A program made the translations under genes and the position numbers. From Craterilacuibacter sinensis (GTDB lineage: Bacteria; Pseudomonadota; Gammaproteobacteria; Burkholderiales; Chromobacteriaceae), in NCBI RefSeq assembly GCF_009831765.1, contig NZ_WSSB01000005.1, positions 186,001 through 250,000 on the forward strand: a stretch of DNA of 64,000 bases, read 5' to 3'. Of the stretch, positions 1 to 7,847 are shown in pieces; position 1 is the stretch's first letter, and each line of letters starts with the position of its first letter. The notes beneath the pieces are model-generated. The model made no database searches, was not told the DNA's origin, and was given only the letters and a program-made list of their open reading frames with translations.

Positions 1-562
1 AGTGGTAGTTGGCGTCTTGCGCGGCCATGGCGCTGCGTACGCGTGTGATCTTGTCGGCACGGCTTTCGCAGGCGGCAGGTGGCAGATGTTCGTACACCGG
101 TGCGCTTGGCAGTGCCGCGCGCTCGCTCCAGATGGCGGCGACCGGATCAAGCGCGGTGTTGAGCACGACGCCGCTATGACTCAGCGCCTGCTTGAGGGCA
201 CGGGCGGCGCCTTGCGACAGCACATCGCCATCGACAGCCAGTACCTGGCCTGCTTTTAGCTGGCTGGCCAGCCAGTCGAGATGCTGGGTGCTGGCGGCCG
301 TTTCAACCTTGACCAGCGTAACCCCGCTGCCGGCAAGCTCCTGTTCGGCTTGCGTCCAGTAGCGGCTGTCCGCCCAGAGGCCGGCAAAATCCTGAGTGAC
401 AATCAGCGTCCCCATGGAGCCGGTAAAACCCGACAGCCATTGCCGCGCCTGCCAGTGCCCGGGCAGATATTCGGACAGATGCGGGTCGGACGACGGAATC
501 AGGCAGGCATCAAGGCCTAGCGCAGCCATATGCTGGCGCAGGCGGGTCAGGGCAGGGCTCAT
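1..562 (-). CDS. Aminopeptidase P family protein (Xaa-Pro aminopeptidase, M24B), 3' end outside window
   Basis: Only the first 187 codons are present; the gene runs off the left edge. The translation begins MSPALTRLRQHMAALGLDA and continues with LIPSSDPHLSEYLPGHW, GFTGS and WADSRYWTQAE. These are hallmarks of the creatinase-like N-terminal domain of large bacterial aminopeptidase P proteins. That family removes N-terminal residues preceding proline in the cytoplasm; its metal-binding pita-bread domain would lie beyond the window. The start codon at 562 is preceded by a GGAAG Shine-Dalgarno-like sequence. The gene lies downstream of the chemoreceptor at 648-2255 on the same strand but is separated from it by a hairpin, so I do not infer a shared function. 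Confidence 0.85.
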   Translation of the reverse strand, partial: MSPALTRLRQHMAALGLDACLIPSSDPHLSEYLPGHWQARQWLSGFTGSMGTLIVTQDFAGLWADSRYWTQAEQELAGSGVTLVKVETAASTQHLDWLASQLKAGQVLAVDGDVLSQGAARALKQALSHSGVVLNTALDPVAAIWSERAALPSAPVYEHLPPAACESRADKITRVRSAMAAQDANYH

Positions 563-604
563 GGGGCTTCCTCTTGCGGGTAGGTCCCCATTGTCGGTGG
601 CGAA

Positions 605-643
605 AGCGCTGGCGGCAAGTGCGGATAGTGGCCGCCAGCTTTA
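605..643 (-). terminator. Hairpin after the first chemoreceptor gene
   Basis: A perfect 9-bp inverted repeat (GCTGGCGGC at 608-616, GCCGCCAGC at 631-639) lies immediately downstream of the chemoreceptor stop codon at 648 on the minus strand. The run of T after it is poor (GCTTTCGCC), so it may be a weak terminator or an mRNA-stabilising structure. Confidence 0.45.
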
Positions 644-647
644 CACA

Positions 648-2255
648 TTAGCTCCGGCTCAGCCGGAATCGTCCTGCGCTCTTGCGCAGTGTGGATATCA
701 GGCCCGCGGTCTGGCCGATTGCCTGGCGGCACTGTGCCAGCGCGATCTGGTTTTGTTCGGCCAGTTGAGCGACCTGCTCGATCCCGGTGGCAATTTCCTT
801 GCTAGCCAGCCCCTGCTCGCCAATAGCGTGAACGATCTGGGCAACCTGCGTCTGAATGTGCTGATTGCTCGAGTCCAACTGGCGTATCGTTGTCCCGGTT
901 TGGACAATGAGTCCTTCTTGCGCGGTGACGGCCTCGGCATTGTTCTGCATGGCATGATTAGCGTTTTTGATGCTGTGCTGGATACTCGCCATTGTGCTTT
1001 CGATCTCGCCGGTTGAGCGAGCTGTTCGTTCGGCAAGCTTGCGTACTTCATCCGCAACCACGGCGAAGCCGCGTCCGGCCTCGCCGGCACGAGCGGCTTC
1101 AATGGCTGCGTTCAGCGCCAGCAGATTAGTCTGCTCTGCCACATCGCGGATCACGTTGACAATATTCTGGATTTTTGTCGATTCGGACTGCAGACTCTCG
1201 AGCACCATACTGACATCTCCCGCTTTCCGGGCAACATCCAGCATGCCTTTACTGGCCTGATCTATTGCTATCAGCCCCTTGCCCGAGTGCGTCATACCGT
1301 CCTCGACATTTTGCAAAATGGTCTGTCCGGACTCGGCAATATGGTTGACGCTGACGGTCAGTTGTTCGACTGAACTTGCCATCATCGCCACGGCATCGCT
1401 TTGGCGGGTGATGCGCTCGAACAGCCCTTCGCTTTGCTGGTCAATTTGCGCGGACTGGGTGGATAGCTCATCTGATTGGGCATGAATGGCTTGCGCCAGC
1501 GTAGTCAGCCCGGATTGCATCTGCCCCATGGCCGCCATGGCGCTGCGGGGCGGTGCGGAGGGTATGGCGATATCCAGATGCCCGGCTGCAACCTGATGCG
1601 CGATCTGCGCCAATTCTTGCGGGTCGGCTCCCAGGCTGTGGCGAAGACCGCGCAGCATCCAGGCTATCGACAGCATGGCCATCAGTACGGCCGCCAGCGC
1701 GAGGCTCGCGCAGACTATCTGGTAATACTGCAGATCTGCGGCCAGTTCGGCACGCTTGTTTGTGGCATGTTGCGCCGTTTGTTTGCCTTGCTCGATCAGT
1801 GTCTGGCGTATTTCACGCCATAGTGGCGTTTCCTGCTTATTCAATCGCTCACGCGCCAGTACGCCATCGCTGGCTGCCATGCTGGCAATCTCGGTGATCA
1901 GGCGATCACGTTGTTCGCTTTTGGCACGGATTTGAGCCAGGGCGCTCTGGGATTGCGCATCCGAGAGTGATTCGGCCCGTTTCAGGTCTTCGTGAAATGT
2001 TGCCTGTGCCTTTGCCAGATTTTTATGGCCCGTTGGATTCGCTGGATCGAGCAATACATTGCGTAGTGCCTGACCTGTCTGCAGGCCTTGGGCATACATC
2101 GAGGAGACGCTGTCGGCGAGGACCTGATCGTGTTGGGCCAGCCGGTTAAAACCGGCATTGATCTGGCCCAAAGCAAATAGCGCCAGCAAGACCGCGACCA
2201 GAAGCAGTGACAATGAGCCGGCAAAAGCCAGCATGATCTGTTTTTTAAGCGACAT
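648..2255 (-). CDS. Methyl-accepting chemotaxis protein with periplasmic helical sensor
   Basis: A transmembrane chemoreceptor of 535 residues that would signal to CheA/CheW. TM1 is at about residues 8-30. A mostly helical periplasmic domain of about 150 residues without cysteine motifs follows, consistent with a four-helix-bundle sensor. TM2 is at about 183-203, then a HAMP-like linker and a long cytoplasmic coiled coil. The hairpin tip contains the near-invariant [20 protein letters not shown] followed by [21 protein letters not shown]. No C-terminal CheR/CheB tethering pentapeptide is visible; the protein ends RFRLSRS. It is the first of three consecutive chemoreceptor genes on this strand. 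I cannot assign the ligand. I found no convincing sigma28 or sigma54 promoter in the 170 bases upstream. Confidence 0.93.
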   Translation of the reverse strand: MSLKKQIMLAFAGSLSLLLVAVLLALFALGQINAGFNRLAQHDQVLADSVSSMYAQGLQTGQALRNVLLDPANPTGHKNLAKAQATFHEDLKRAESLSDAQSQSALAQIRAKSEQRDRLITEIASMAASDGVLARERLNKQETPLWREIRQTLIEQGKQTAQHATNKRAELAADLQYYQIVCASLALAAVLMAMLSIAWMLRGLRHSLGADPQELAQIAHQVAAGHLDIAIPSAPPRSAMAAMGQMQSGLTTLAQAIHAQSDELSTQSAQIDQQSEGLFERITRQSDAVAMMASSVEQLTVSVNHIAESGQTILQNVEDGMTHSGKGLIAIDQASKGMLDVARKAGDVSMVLESLQSESTKIQNIVNVIRDVAEQTNLLALNAAIEAARAGEAGRGFAVVADEVRKLAERTARSTGEIESTMASIQHSIKNANHAMQNNAEAVTAQEGLIVQTGTTIRQLDSSNQHIQTQVAQIVHAIGEQGLASKEIATGIEQVAQLAEQNQIALAQCRQAIGQTAGLISTLRKSAGRFRLSRS

Positions 2256-2422
2256 ATGTCATGGCCTGATTGTTTTTGACCTTATCAATTTTAAGGTTTT
2301 TGCAGTCCATTGTCTTTTTTATATATTTATTTGGAATTTGATGCTCGTCATCAGTTGGCCATTGTTTTCGTGCCCGCGTCTATGCCAGATGCTGGCTTCG
2401 TTTATGCCCATGGCCGAAATGG

Positions 2423-4579
2423 CTAGCGCGCGAGTTGCGAGACGCGGAATTTGCCCGCCAGCAGGGTGAGACCGTCGATGCCGTTGCGTGCCTCGTTGAC
2501 GCTACCGGCCAGTGCGGCCTGGGTTTGCCCCAGATTGATGCTGACATCGCCGATTTCTTCTGCCTCATGCAAACGCTCGTGACCGGCATTCGACAATTGC
2601 TGGATGATGCCGATCAGTCCGTCGACAAGTGCCTGTACTTCTGGGTTTTCTCCGGCGGATGCTTCGGCGAGCTGTAAGCCTTCTTCCAGATCCCGCATGC
2701 CGGATTGCATGCTCGCGACCGCACTGGCAGCCTGTTGCTGTACGCTGCTGATCATGCAGCGAATGTCCTCGGTGTTGCTGCGGGTGCGTTCGGCCAGTTT
2801 CCTGACTTCGTCGGCGACCACTGCAAAGCCGCGCCCGGCCTCGCCGGCACGCGCAGCCTCAATGGCGGCATTCAGTGCCAGCAGGTTGGTCTGGTCGGCG
2901 ACGTCCTGAATCAGGCCGACCACACTGCTGATCTGTTGTGTACTGTCGCCTAGCGAGTCGATGATCGATGCCGATTGCGCGACGGTCTGGCGAATGCTGC
3001 CGGTACGTTCGCTGACAGTCTGCATCTGGTTTCGGCTGCTGTTGTTCTGTTCAAGCATCGCATCGCGCACATGGTCGGCGTAACGGTTGGCGTCGGCGAG
3101 TATGACCGCTTGCATCTGCAGCCCTTCCCGTGTGCGGGCCGCGGTGCTTTGTACCTGGGAGGCGGCGACGCCTGCGGCCTGGTTGTGTTCGCTCATGCGC
3201 AAGTTGGTGTGGCCAAGCGTACGGCTGACGCCAAGCAGGCGGCCCAGCGTCAAATCCAGATTGTCAATCAGGCTGTTGACCCATTGGGCCATCAGGCCGG
3301 TTTCGTCATGGCGCAGCGAGTCACGCTTGATGCGCAAGGTCAGGTCGCCAGCGCCCTCGGCGACATTGCGTATCATCCCCGACATGGCACGCATGCGTAG
3401 CGCCAGCGGTTTTGCAAACAGGGCATGAAACCCCAGCGTTCCGCCAAGTGCCAGACACAGTGCCGCACCGGCCTGAAGCGCGCCCGGCAACGCCGTCAAG
3501 TGCGTCACCCCCAGCGTTGCCGCCGTCAATGCCAGCTGGAGGCCCAGAAAGCGGGTGCTTAACTGGTAGCTGACCGAGCGGTAGCGGTAGACCTCTTCAA
3601 GGTCGGCTTCGCACATCATGCCCCAGGTGTCGGGCGAGCCGGGCAGCTTGAAACTGATACCTTTGCCGACGACGGGGATGTGGCGGTAGTCGGCGTAGCC
3701 CGGGTAGGTGACAAACAGGTTTTCGCCCCGGCGTATGGTTTCGCGCACGCCAGGGTGCAGTTCGCCGCTGGCCGGGTCGTTGAAGACGAGTTCAAGTTCG
3801 GTGTGTTCGCGTACCTTTACCGTGCCGTAGGGCGTGGTGACGCCGTCTTTCAGGTTGTCGCCGCCGCTAAAAGTATGGTCTTCGAAACGTGATCGCGATA
3901 AAGCAGTGCCGGGGCGTATTGAGGGATCGACGACTGGCTTGACCATGAACAGGTAGTTGTCGCCTGAGGCATGGAAAATATGCCCGGCCTCGCGCTGGAT
4001 CAGGTCGCCCAGCACATCGTTGGGCACGCGCGCGCGCAGGCAGCCCCAGCTTGCGCCGTCGCGTATCAGCGGTTGGTGGAACATCAGGGTCACTGCATCG
4101 TGAAAGCGTGAACTGCGTGCACCCAGACGTAGGGTTTCCTCATCGCGGTACGGCCCGTACAGTACCGGTTTGCAAAGGCCCTGTTGCAGTAAAGGGGGGA
4201 GGGGGGAGGTCGGTGAGCGTGTGTGTTTGGCCGTGCTCGCCAGAAGCTGCCCTTGTGGTGACAGGATAAATAGTTCGGTTACATCGCCTAAGGTGGCATA
4301 AGCCTCTTCAAGCGCTGCCGTATATTGGCCCGGCCCCAGGCTGGACAGGTGTTTGCCCAGGCTATCCAGTGCCTGCCAGTGTTGCGTTGTCCAGTCGAGC
4401 AGTATCCCTACCCGGGTACGGGCAAAATTTTCGAAGATGTCTTCGAGTACCGTGTAGCGGTCACGATTAAGGAAGCAGGACCAGCGCATGGCGATTTTTC
4501 CGGTCTTGCCAAGCAGGGGGAGCCAGTGTTGTTCCTGAGTGCTGCGTGCCATTTGCGTGCTTTTAAGCATGTTTTGCAT
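2423..4579 (-). CDS. Methyl-accepting chemotaxis protein, Aer-like topology with cytoplasmic N-terminal sensor
   Basis: A chemoreceptor of 718 residues. I chose the start at 4579 because an AGGAGG Shine-Dalgarno sits just upstream and a sigma54-type promoter lies at 4608-4624; the longer reading to 4723 would run through that promoter. Unlike a classic receptor, no N-terminal membrane helix is visible. About 340 residues of soluble sequence come first, including Cache/PAS-like segments around 100-115, 205-215 and 285-325. A tight hydrophobic hairpin follows at about 344-361 and 367-387, then a HAMP region and the signalling tip [20 protein letters not shown] near residue 570. That layout puts the sensor in the cytoplasm, as in Aer. 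The sensed signal is unknown. Confidence 0.9.
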   Translation of the reverse strand: MQNMLKSTQMARSTQEQHWLPLLGKTGKIAMRWSCFLNRDRYTVLEDIFENFARTRVGILLDWTTQHWQALDSLGKHLSSLGPGQYTAALEEAYATLGDVTELFILSPQGQLLASTAKHTRSPTSPLPPLLQQGLCKPVLYGPYRDEETLRLGARSSRFHDAVTLMFHQPLIRDGASWGCLRARVPNDVLGDLIQREAGHIFHASGDNYLFMVKPVVDPSIRPGTALSRSRFEDHTFSGGDNLKDGVTTPYGTVKVREHTELELVFNDPASGELHPGVRETIRRGENLFVTYPGYADYRHIPVVGKGISFKLPGSPDTWGMMCEADLEEVYRYRSVSYQLSTRFLGLQLALTAATLGVTHLTALPGALQAGAALCLALGGTLGFHALFAKPLALRMRAMSGMIRNVAEGAGDLTLRIKRDSLRHDETGLMAQWVNSLIDNLDLTLGRLLGVSRTLGHTNLRMSEHNQAAGVAASQVQSTAARTREGLQMQAVILADANRYADHVRDAMLEQNNSSRNQMQTVSERTGSIRQTVAQSASIIDSLGDSTQQISSVVGLIQDVADQTNLLALNAAIEAARAGEAGRGFAVVADEVRKLAERTRSNTEDIRCMISSVQQQAASAVASMQSGMRDLEEGLQLAEASAGENPEVQALVDGLIGIIQQLSNAGHERLHEAEEIGDVSINLGQTQAALAGSVNEARNGIDGLTLLAGKFRVSQLAR

Positions 4580-4607
4580 GGTGGCCTCCTTTTTCGATAA
4601 AACAGAT

Positions 4608-4624
4608 ATGCAAATAGCGTGCCA
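4608..4624 (-). promoter_or_regulatory. Sigma54 (RpoN) promoter for the chemoreceptor at 2423-4579
   Basis: Read on the minus strand the bases are TGGCACGCTATTTGCAT, a full match to TGGCAC-N5-TTGCA with the diagnostic GG-N10-GC spacing. The predicted start site near 4598 lies about 20 bases before the start codon, leaving room for the AGGAGG ribosome binding site. It would make this receptor dependent on RpoN and an enhancer-binding protein. Confidence 0.8.
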
Positions 4625-4640
4625 GTGACCGGCAGGGAGA

Positions 4641-4676
4641 AGCCAAACGGCAGCGCAGTTGCGCTGCCGTTTGGCT
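4641..4676 (-). terminator. 36-base perfect palindrome between two chemoreceptor genes
   Basis: The two 17-base arms (AGCCAAACGGCAGCGCA and its exact complement) are separated by only two bases. The structure lies 57 bases after the stop codon of the chemoreceptor at 4733-6361 and just upstream of the next gene's sigma54 promoter. It is probably the terminator that insulates that promoter, although only a short TTCTCCC follows on the minus strand. Confidence 0.6.
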
Positions 4677-4732
4677 GAATGGGCTTGCGATTGGAAGGGG
4701 GGCGGTTTACTGCGATGCCCCATATGGGTGCA

Positions 4733-6361
4733 TCAGGTGCGAAAGCGCGAAACCGATTCCTGCAGCGTCGAGGCCAGCTTGTCCAGTTCGGCCACCGCCT
4801 GAACAGTGTGGCCGATAGCGATGTCATTTTCGCGTGCGCGCTCGGCAATGCTCTCGATATTGTGAATGACGACGTTGCTGCTGGCCTTTTGATGCTCGGT
4901 CACGCCCACGATCTGATCCAGACCGTGGCTGACATCGGCAACCGAAACCCGGGTCGCATCCAGTACGGCGACAACCTGCTCTGTCGATTGCTGGCTGGAC
5001 GCCAAGCGGCTCAAGCTGTGTGCCAATGCTTCACGCACAGCTAGTGATTTCGGCCCGAGTGCCGAGGTCACCTTGTCGATTTGTGCGGCCGAGGCGGCTG
5101 ATTTCTCTGCCAGCTTGCGTACTTCGTCGGCGACGACGGCAAAGCCGCGGCCGGCTTCGCCAGCTCGCGCCGCTTCGATGGCGGCGTTCAAGGCCAGAAG
5201 GTTGGTCTGCTCGGCAATTTCACGTACCTGACGCGTCATGTCGTTGATTGCCGAGGTCGAGTGCATGAAATCGTTTTCGGCATCGGCCATTAAGCGCACG
5301 GCTTGCTCGACTTGCAATGCCTCGCTACGCAGCAACGCCAGATTCTGGCGCCCGCTTTCGGATTGTTCGCAGCTGCGCGCTGAAATATCGCGTACTGTGC
5401 CGGCTTGTCCGGCAATGGCCACGATGTGCTGGGCCAGCGTTTCGACTTCGCTTGTCGCGGCCTGTGACTGGTTGCTTTGCAGTTTCGAGCCTTGCGCCAG
5501 GCTGGCGGCGTGGCTGGACAGGGTGTGCGATGCGGTCGCGACGGCGCCGGCTGAACGGCTGACATCACGCACCAGCGCCGAGATGGTTTCCAGCAGGCGG
5601 TTGAAGCGGTATGCCGCGATGCCGATCTCGTCACGGCTGGCGACCGGCAGGCGCCGGCTCAGGTCTCCATCCCCTCCGGCCAGTTCCGCCAGCCCCTGCG
5701 ACATCTGGTTTAGCGGGCGGGTCACGAAGCGGCGGATAAACAGGAAGATCAGTCCCATCAGCGGTAGCGACATCAGCAGGGCAAAGGCGATGCTCTGGTT
5801 GCGAAAACCGTCTACGGCAGCATAGGTCTTGGTCAGGGAGATGCGCATGCTCACTGCGCCTAGCGGTGTACCTTCGGCCACCTGATGGCAGCTGATGCAG
5901 TTTTTGCCCAGATAGTTGCTGGATGCCAGTGCCGGATAGACCACCCGCAGCATCTCGCCTTGCGCCGGTGAGCTTTCGATGGCGATATAGGGTTTGCCGC
6001 TGGCGAGTGCCTGGCGTTCGATGTCGTCAACCGGGCGGGCTTTGTCGCCGCCGTTGCCTGGGCCGAATATTTTGCTTACACCTTCGCCGCGCAATACGCG
6101 CAGGTCGTGCACGCTGGACAGCTCCCGGATCTGGTCCAGAAAAACATCGCGTTGCGCCACGGTGCCGGTGATCATCATCCCGGTCAGTCCAGCCAGCGTC
6201 ATTTCGTTCATGCTGTGCGCCAATCCCTTGGCCTGATCGACGGCTATCTCGCGGCTGACGCGGGTCTCCCAGGTAATCAATCCGCCTAATGCCAGCGCCA
6301 GGCAAAGCCAGATGGCGGAAGTCAGGCGTAGCCAGATCGGCCAGTCGGAAAATTTTCGCAT
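4733..6361 (-). CDS. Methyl-accepting chemotaxis protein with periplasmic c-type haem motif
   Basis: A chemoreceptor of 542 residues. TM1 is at about 11-30 and TM2 at about 190-210, followed by HAMP (about 210-262) and the signalling domain with [20 protein letters not shown]. The periplasmic domain of roughly 160 residues ends with NCISCHQ: a CxxCH covalent haem-binding motif at residues 155-159. The region around it resembles the haem-containing Cache/PAS-like sensors known from other receptors (DUF3365-like). If c-haem is attached in the periplasm, the receptor could sense redox state, oxygen or another gas. Attachment needs cytochrome c maturation proteins, which are not in this window. 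The start at 6361 has no strong Shine-Dalgarno. Confidence 0.92.
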   Translation of the reverse strand: MRKFSDWPIWLRLTSAIWLCLALALGGLITWETRVSREIAVDQAKGLAHSMNEMTLAGLTGMMITGTVAQRDVFLDQIRELSSVHDLRVLRGEGVSKIFGPGNGGDKARPVDDIERQALASGKPYIAIESSPAQGEMLRVVYPALASSNYLGKNCISCHQVAEGTPLGAVSMRISLTKTYAAVDGFRNQSIAFALLMSLPLMGLIFLFIRRFVTRPLNQMSQGLAELAGGDGDLSRRLPVASRDEIGIAAYRFNRLLETISALVRDVSRSAGAVATASHTLSSHAASLAQGSKLQSNQSQAATSEVETLAQHIVAIAGQAGTVRDISARSCEQSESGRQNLALLRSEALQVEQAVRLMADAENDFMHSTSAINDMTRQVREIAEQTNLLALNAAIEAARAGEAGRGFAVVADEVRKLAEKSAASAAQIDKVTSALGPKSLAVREALAHSLSRLASSQQSTEQVVAVLDATRVSVADVSHGLDQIVGVTEHQKASSNVVIHNIESIAERARENDIAIGHTVQAVAELDKLASTLQESVSRFRT

Positions 6362-6458
6362 GAAGAAAGATCCATACCTGAAAGGAATTCGGAAAGTATA
6401 ACTTATTAATATGCCATTTGAGATGATGTGGAGTGATAAAAGTTAAGCCTGATATGAC

Positions 6459-6482
6459 AAAAACCCCGGGCTATGCCCGGGG
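6459..6482 (-). terminator. Rho-independent terminator of the prp operon
   Basis: On the minus strand an 8-bp perfect stem (CCCCGGGC/GCCCGGGG, 3-base loop) is followed directly by TTTTT. It lies 33 bases after the prpF stop codon and upstream of the chemoreceptor gene that follows. Confidence 0.85.
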
Positions 6483-6514
6483 TCGCCGATGGGGTGGTAT
6501 TGCTGTTTAGCGGG

Positions 6515-7711
6515 TCAAGATTCGCATGTGTCGCCGGGTACGCGCACCCAGCCTTCCATCAGTACGCGCGCGCTGCGGCTCATCACAGCCTTGGTGACCG
6601 TCCACTGGCCATTCGCCTGCTGTGCCTCGGCGCCGACGCGCAAGGTGCCGGACGGGTGGCCGAAGCGTACCGCGCTTTTCTCGCCGCCACCGGCTGCAAG
6701 GTTGACCAGCGTGCCGGGAATGGCGGCGGCCGTGCCGATGGCCACCGCACAGGTGCCCATCATTGCGTGGTGCAGCTTGCCCATCGACAGCGCGCGTACC
6801 AGGAGATCGATTTCGCAGGCCTTGATGGCTTTGCCGCTGGACGACAGATAGTCGGCTGCGGGTGCAACAAAGGCGATCTTGGGCGTGTGCTGGCGTTTTG
6901 CGGCTTCGTCCACATCCTGTATCAGCCCCATGGCCCGTGCCGCGTAGGCGCGGATGGTCTCGAAGCGGATTAGCGCCGCGCTGTCATTATTGATGGCATC
7001 CTGCAGTTCGGTGCCGGTGTAGCCGATATCGGCTGCGTTGACGAACACAGTCGGGATGCCGGCGTTGATCATTGTCACCTTGAAGGTGCCTACGCCGGGC
7101 ACCACCAGATCGTCGACCAGATTGCCGGTCGGGAACATCGCACCGCCTGCGCCGTCCTCGTCGGCGGCCGGGTTCAGAAACTCGATGGCGACTTCTGCAG
7201 CGGGAAAGGTGACGCCATCCAGTTCGAAGTCGCCGGTTTCCTGCACGGCACCTGCGCTGACCGGTACATGCGCGATGATGGTTTTGCCGATATTGGCCTG
7301 CCAGATGCGTACGGTGCAGATGCCGTTGTCCGGTACGCGAGCAGGATCGATCAGGCCTTTGCTGATGGCGAAAGAGCCGATGGCGGCGGTGAGGTTGCCG
7401 CAGTTGCCGCTCCAGTCGACGAAGGGCTTGTCGATGGAAACCTGGCCGAACAGATAATCGACATCATGCTCTGCCTGCGTGCTTTTGCTGACAATCGCGG
7501 TTTTGCTGGTGCTTGAGGTCGCGCCGCCCATGCCGTCTATCTGTTTGCCGTACGGGTCGGGGCTGCCGATGATGCGCATCAGCAGAGCGTCGCGCGCCGC
7601 ACCGGCTACTTGCGCGGCAATCGGCAGCTCTTGCAAGGCAAAGAGCACGCCCTTGCTGGTGCCGCCACGCATATAGGTGGCGGGAATGCGTATCTGGGGA
7701 AGGTGAGCCAT
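6515..7711 (-). CDS. prpF: 2-methylaconitate cis-trans isomerase PrpF
   Basis: 398 residues starting MAHLPQIRIPATYMRGGTSK. It isomerises the 2-methylaconitate made by AcnD so that aconitase can hydrate it to 2-methylisocitrate in the 2-methylcitrate cycle. RGGTSKGV near the start and the motif NCGNLTAAIG around residues 105-115 are typical of the PrpF/DUF453 family, which has a diaminopimelate-epimerase-like fold. I moved the start from an upstream frame extension to 7711 because the family begins at this point and AGGAA lies upstream. It is the last gene of prpB-prpC-acnD-prpF. Confidence 0.93.
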   Translation of the reverse strand: MAHLPQIRIPATYMRGGTSKGVLFALQELPIAAQVAGAARDALLMRIIGSPDPYGKQIDGMGGATSSTSKTAIVSKSTQAEHDVDYLFGQVSIDKPFVDWSGNCGNLTAAIGSFAISKGLIDPARVPDNGICTVRIWQANIGKTIIAHVPVSAGAVQETGDFELDGVTFPAAEVAIEFLNPAADEDGAGGAMFPTGNLVDDLVVPGVGTFKVTMINAGIPTVFVNAADIGYTGTELQDAINNDSAALIRFETIRAYAARAMGLIQDVDEAAKRQHTPKIAFVAPAADYLSSSGKAIKACEIDLLVRALSMGKLHHAMMGTCAVAIGTAAAIPGTLVNLAAGGGEKSAVRFGHPSGTLRVGAEAQQANGQWTVTKAVMSRSARVLMEGWVRVPGDTCES

Positions 7712-7805
7712 GGCTGAATTCCTGATGAATGTATTGGGTAGGCCTGGCGGCCGAGTCTGGCAGGGCGGGCCGCTACCGGCCAGACCGGTTTGCATTGCCT
7801 GGACG

Positions 7806-7835
7806 GGCGTTAGCCGCCATCTGGCAGCTAACGCC
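7806..7835 (-). other. Intercistronic stem-loop between acnD and prpF
   Basis: Perfect 9-bp arms (GGCGTTAGC/GCTAACGCC) with a 12-base loop, 13 bases after the acnD stop codon. There is no T run, so it is more likely an mRNA-processing or stability element than a terminator. Confidence 0.55.
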
Positions 7836-7847
7836 TATAACCGGCGC

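Noticed and set aside
4580-4723. N-terminal extension of the second chemoreceptor to 4723
   Set aside because: It would run through the sigma54 promoter and the 36-base palindrome; the AGGAGG sits just before 4579.
1000-5230. Near-identical DNA segments in the three chemoreceptors as possible mobile repeats
   Set aside because: They are the conserved signalling-tip codons of paralogous receptors, not an element with its own ends.
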